Source: an uncultured Synechococcus sp. (GTDB lineage Bacteria > Cyanobacteriota > Cyanobacteriia > PCC-6307 > Cyanobiaceae). From it: a DNA stretch of 7,052 nt. Made by a program: the position numbers and the translations under genes. The notes beneath the pieces were generated by a model. That model was not told the origin of the DNA. It did no database searches and was given only the letters and a program-made list of their open reading frames with translations. Below, piece by piece: positions 5,107-7,052 of this stretch (its first letter is position 1; each line of letters starts with the position of its first letter). The stretch is from NCBI GenBank assembly GCA_937975655.1, contig CALJTZ010000507.1, positions 1 to 7,052 of the forward strand, given 5' to 3'.

Positions 5107-6329
5107 TGCGAACGGCTCTTCCCTCCACACCCCTGCAGCGCCTGCGCCGGGAGCTGTTCTCCAGCCCTTTGGATGGCCTCATCTCCATCGGCCTGATCGG
5201 GTTTCTGCTGGCGGTGGTCATCGCCTTGGTGAAGTGGGCCCTGTTTCAGGCCCAATGGGCCGTGCTGCAGGCCAACAGCACCCTGTTTGCCGTGGGGCGT
5301 TACCCCCTCGAGCAGCAATGGCGCCTCTGGTTGCTCACCACCCTGTTAGTGGCGGCCACCGGCTTGAGCTGGGGGTTGCTGCGGGGGCTGCCGCGCCTGG
5401 ATCGGGTGCATCCGCTCTGGCCGCGCAACGACCGCATCGCGGTGGCGGTGGTACTGGCTCTCGCCCTGCTGGCCCCCCTGTTCCTCAAGCTCAGCTGGGC
5501 CATTCAGCTGCGCTGGTGGCTGGAGGCGGCCCTGCTGGTGGCAACGCGCTGGGCGGCTGGTCGCTGGGCGTCCCTCGTGCCGCCGCCTGCTCGGCGGCTG
5601 GCTCCGCTGATCTGGCCACTGCTCTACTTCGCGGGCATGGTGCTGATCAGTGGCGGCCTAGGCCTGATCCAGGTGTCCCCATCGGAATGGGGCGGCCTGC
5701 TGCTCACGCTCGTGGAGTCCAGCTTCGCCATCCTGCTGTGCTTCCCCCTCGGGATCCTGCTGGCCCTGGGCCGCCGCAGCGAGCTGCCGCTGCTGCGCTG
5801 GAGCTCGGTGGTGTACATCGAGTTCATCCGCGGGGCGCCGCTGATCACCCTGTTGTTCCTGGGCCAGAACATCCTGGGCTTTCTGTTGCCCGGTGGCTTG
5901 GCCCCCGATCGGGTGTGGCGGGCGGCCTGGGTGCTCACCTTCTTCGCCGCCGCCTACGTGGCGGAAGCCGTTCGGGCCGGCCTGGCCTCCCTGCCCAAGG
6001 GCCAGCTCGAAGCCGCCCGCTCCCTGGGCTTGCCCTTGCCCCAGGCCTTGATCCATGTGGTGCTGCCTCAGGCCCTGCGGGTGGCCCTGCCCGCCACCGT
6101 GGGCCAGTTCATCTCCCTGCTGCAGGACACCACGCTGTTGTCGCTGATCGGCCTGCTGGATCTGCTCGGCACGGCCCGCACCGTGATGGCCAATCCGGCG
6201 TTCCTGGGTCGGAACGCCGAGGTGTATCTCGTGCTGGCCCTGCTGTTCTGGTGCTGCTGCGCCGCCCTCGGCCTGGGTAGCCGTGCCCTGGAAACCCGCC
6301 TTAATCCCACCGCCAACTCCGCCCTATGA
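5106..6329 (+). CDS. natH: Polar amino-acid ABC transporter permease (NatH/AapM type)
   Basis: This is the second permease subunit, with 407 residues, and pairs with the upstream permease to form the membrane channel. Like NatH/AapM it has a long N-terminal region before the core. A helix at about 27-45 is followed by LFAVGRYPLEQQWRLW, which matches the family's GRYP-x-x-x-x-WR signature, and then further hydrophobic helices to about residue 190. The C-terminal half holds the core: YIEFIRGAPLITLLF, the EAA loop EAARSLGLPLPQALIHVVLPQA starting at E302, then GQFISLLQDTTLLSLIGLLDLLG, a motif typical of this subunit. The start ATG 5106 overlaps the preceding stop by one base (TGATG), with AAGGA 6 bases upstream. 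The stop TGA 6327-6329 overlaps the ATPase start as ATGA. The two permeases share the core domain but differ in the N-terminal half, as expected for a heterodimer. Confidence 0.93.
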   Translation: MRTALPSTPLQRLRRELFSSPLDGLISIGLIGFLLAVVIALVKWALFQAQWAVLQANSTLFAVGRYPLEQQWRLWLLTTLLVAATGLSWGLLRGLPRLDRVHPLWPRNDRIAVAVVLALALLAPLFLKLSWAIQLRWWLEAALLVATRWAAGRWASLVPPPARRLAPLIWPLLYFAGMVLISGGLGLIQVSPSEWGGLLLTLVESSFAILLCFPLGILLALGRRSELPLLRWSSVVYIEFIRGAPLITLLFLGQNILGFLLPGGLAPDRVWRAAWVLTFFAAAYVAEAVRAGLASLPKGQLEAARSLGLPLPQALIHVVLPQALRVALPATVGQFISLLQDTTLLSLIGLLDLLGTARTVMANPAFLGRNAEVYLVLALLFWCCCAALGLGSRALETRLNPTANSAL

Positions 6330-7052
6330 CCACCACCCCTGCCAGCGCCGGCTCCGCCCTCGGGGCCGTGATGATTGAGGCCCGCGGGGTCGAGAAGTGG
6401 TACCCCAACGGCTTCCATGCCCTGCGGGGGGTGGATCTCACCGTTCACCAGGGGGAAGTGGTGGTGATCATGGGGCCCTCTGGTTCCGGCAAGAGCACCT
6501 TCATCCGCACCTTCAACGCCCTTGAGGATTTCCAGAAGGGCTCCATCTGGGTGGATGGCATGGAGCTCACCGACGACGTTCGCAACATCGACGCCATCCG
6601 CCAGGAGGTGGGCATGGTGTTCCAGCAGTTCAACCTGTTCCCACACCTCACGGTGTTGGAGAACCTCACCCTGGCTCCGGTGCTGGTGCGCAAGCGCCCC
6701 AAGGCCGTGGTGGAGCGCCAGGCCCTGGAGTTGCTGGAGCGGGTGGGTATCGCCGAGCAGGCCCACAAACATCCCGGTCAGCTATCGGGAGGCCAGCAGC
6801 AGCGCGTGGCGATCGCCCGCTCCCTCTGCATGGAACCGCGGATCATGCTGTTCGATGAACCCACCAGCGCCCTCGACCCCGAGATGGTGCAGGAGGTGCT
6901 CGAGGTGATGCAGGAGCTGGCCCGCGACGGCATGACGATGGTGGTGGTGACCCACGAGGTGCGTTTCGCCCGCCAGGTGGCCAGCCGGGTGGTGTTGATG
7001 GCCGATGGCCAGGTGGTGGAGATGGCCCCGCCGGAGCAGTTCTTCACCAACC
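6326..7052 (+). CDS. bgtA: Polar amino-acid ABC transporter ATP-binding protein (BgtA/AapP/GlnQ type), cut by the window end
   Basis: This cytoplasmic ATPase drives the importer. 242 codons are visible with no stop, so the 3' end lies outside the window. Family members are about 240-260 residues, so only a few residues should be missing. All nucleotide-binding elements are present: Walker A GPSGSGKS (50-57), Q-loop at VFQQFNLFPHL (98-108), signature LSGGQQQR (153-160), Walker B IMLFDEP (173-179) with catalytic E178, D-loop SALD (181-184) and H-loop H210 in VTHEV. The QQFNLFPHLTVLEN segment is typical of the polar amino-acid class. The start at 6326 overlaps the permease stop as ATGA and has no Shine-Dalgarno sequence, so translation is probably coupled. 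A second in-frame ATG at 6371 (MIEARGVEKWY) matches the usual family N-terminus, so the first 15 Ala/Thr/Ser-rich residues could be spurious. In Anabaena the BgtA ATPase is encoded apart and shared between two systems. Here it sits in the operon, as in rhizobial aapJQMP. Confidence 0.95.
   Translation, partial: MTTTPASAGSALGAVMIEARGVEKWYPNGFHALRGVDLTVHQGEVVVIMGPSGSGKSTFIRTFNALEDFQKGSIWVDGMELTDDVRNIDAIRQEVGMVFQQFNLFPHLTVLENLTLAPVLVRKRPKAVVERQALELLERVGIAEQAHKHPGQLSGGQQQRVAIARSLCMEPRIMLFDEPTSALDPEMVQEVLEVMQELARDGMTMVVVTHEVRFARQVASRVVLMADGQVVEMAPPEQFFTN

Noticed and set aside
4123..5130. 335-codon open frame on the minus strand across the first permease gene
   Set aside because: Its translation is Gln/His/Gly-rich and unstructured, the usual product of reading leucine- and valine-rich membrane codons in antisense.
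5655..5664. GGCCTAGGCC palindrome inside the second permease gene
   Set aside because: It is short, lies in coding sequence, and is unremarkable at this GC content.
5234..6280. 348-codon open frame on the plus strand inside the second permease gene
   Set aside because: It is a shifted frame of natH, Pro/Ala/Gly/Arg-rich with no domain. The natH frame carries the EAA loop and conserved family motifs.
6808..6817. GGCGATCGCC, the extended cyanobacterial HIP1 palindrome
   Set aside because: Only one copy is seen in 7 kb and it falls in codons for the conserved VAIAR segment after the ABC signature motif. It is weakly consistent with a cyanobacterium but not a separate element.

Overview
The window is GC-rich (roughly two-thirds G+C by eye) and almost fully coding. 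It reads like ordinary core genome of a picocyanobacterium of the Synechococcus/Cyanobium kind. This placement is an inference from the Nat-type amino-acid transporter, the UPF0114 and UPF0235 proteins, near-absent Shine-Dalgarno sequences and tight gene packing. No marker gene in the window proves it. I see no mobile elements, tRNA, rRNA, CRISPR arrays, phage genes or broken genes.

Layout. At 1-151 (+) is the 3' end of a gene whose last residues resemble the cytoplasmic tail of a cation diffusion facilitator metal transporter. It overlaps tail-to-tail by 10 bp with pyrC (142-1245, -), a dihydroorotase with every zinc ligand present. Five bases upstream of pyrC, on the same strand, lies a four-helix UPF0114 (YqhA-like) membrane protein (1251-1784, -). 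A 72-bp divergent gap (1785-1856) separates it from a UPF0235/YggU-like small protein (1857-2132, +). This is followed after 16 bp by a six-helix membrane protein of the GAP/SfLAP type, LysE-like (2149-2847, +).

The only sizeable non-coding stretch is 2848-3040. It is packed with dyad symmetries, including a perfect 28-bp palindrome at 2893-2920 built from two copies of the octamer GGTGCACC.

From 3041 to the right edge runs a complete-looking four-gene polar amino-acid ABC importer operon. It encodes a lipoprotein substrate-binding protein (natF/aapJ-like), two permeases (natG/aapQ-like and natH/aapM-like) and an ATPase (bgtA/aapP-like, cut by the window end after 242 codons). Every junction overlaps by 1 or 4 bases, so the four genes are probably co-transcribed and translationally coupled. 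The lipoprotein would capture amino acids in the periplasm, the permease heterodimer would form the channel, and the ATPase would power it from the cytoplasm.

I found no convincing previously undescribed system. The most interesting non-genic signal is the composite palindrome just upstream of the transporter operon.
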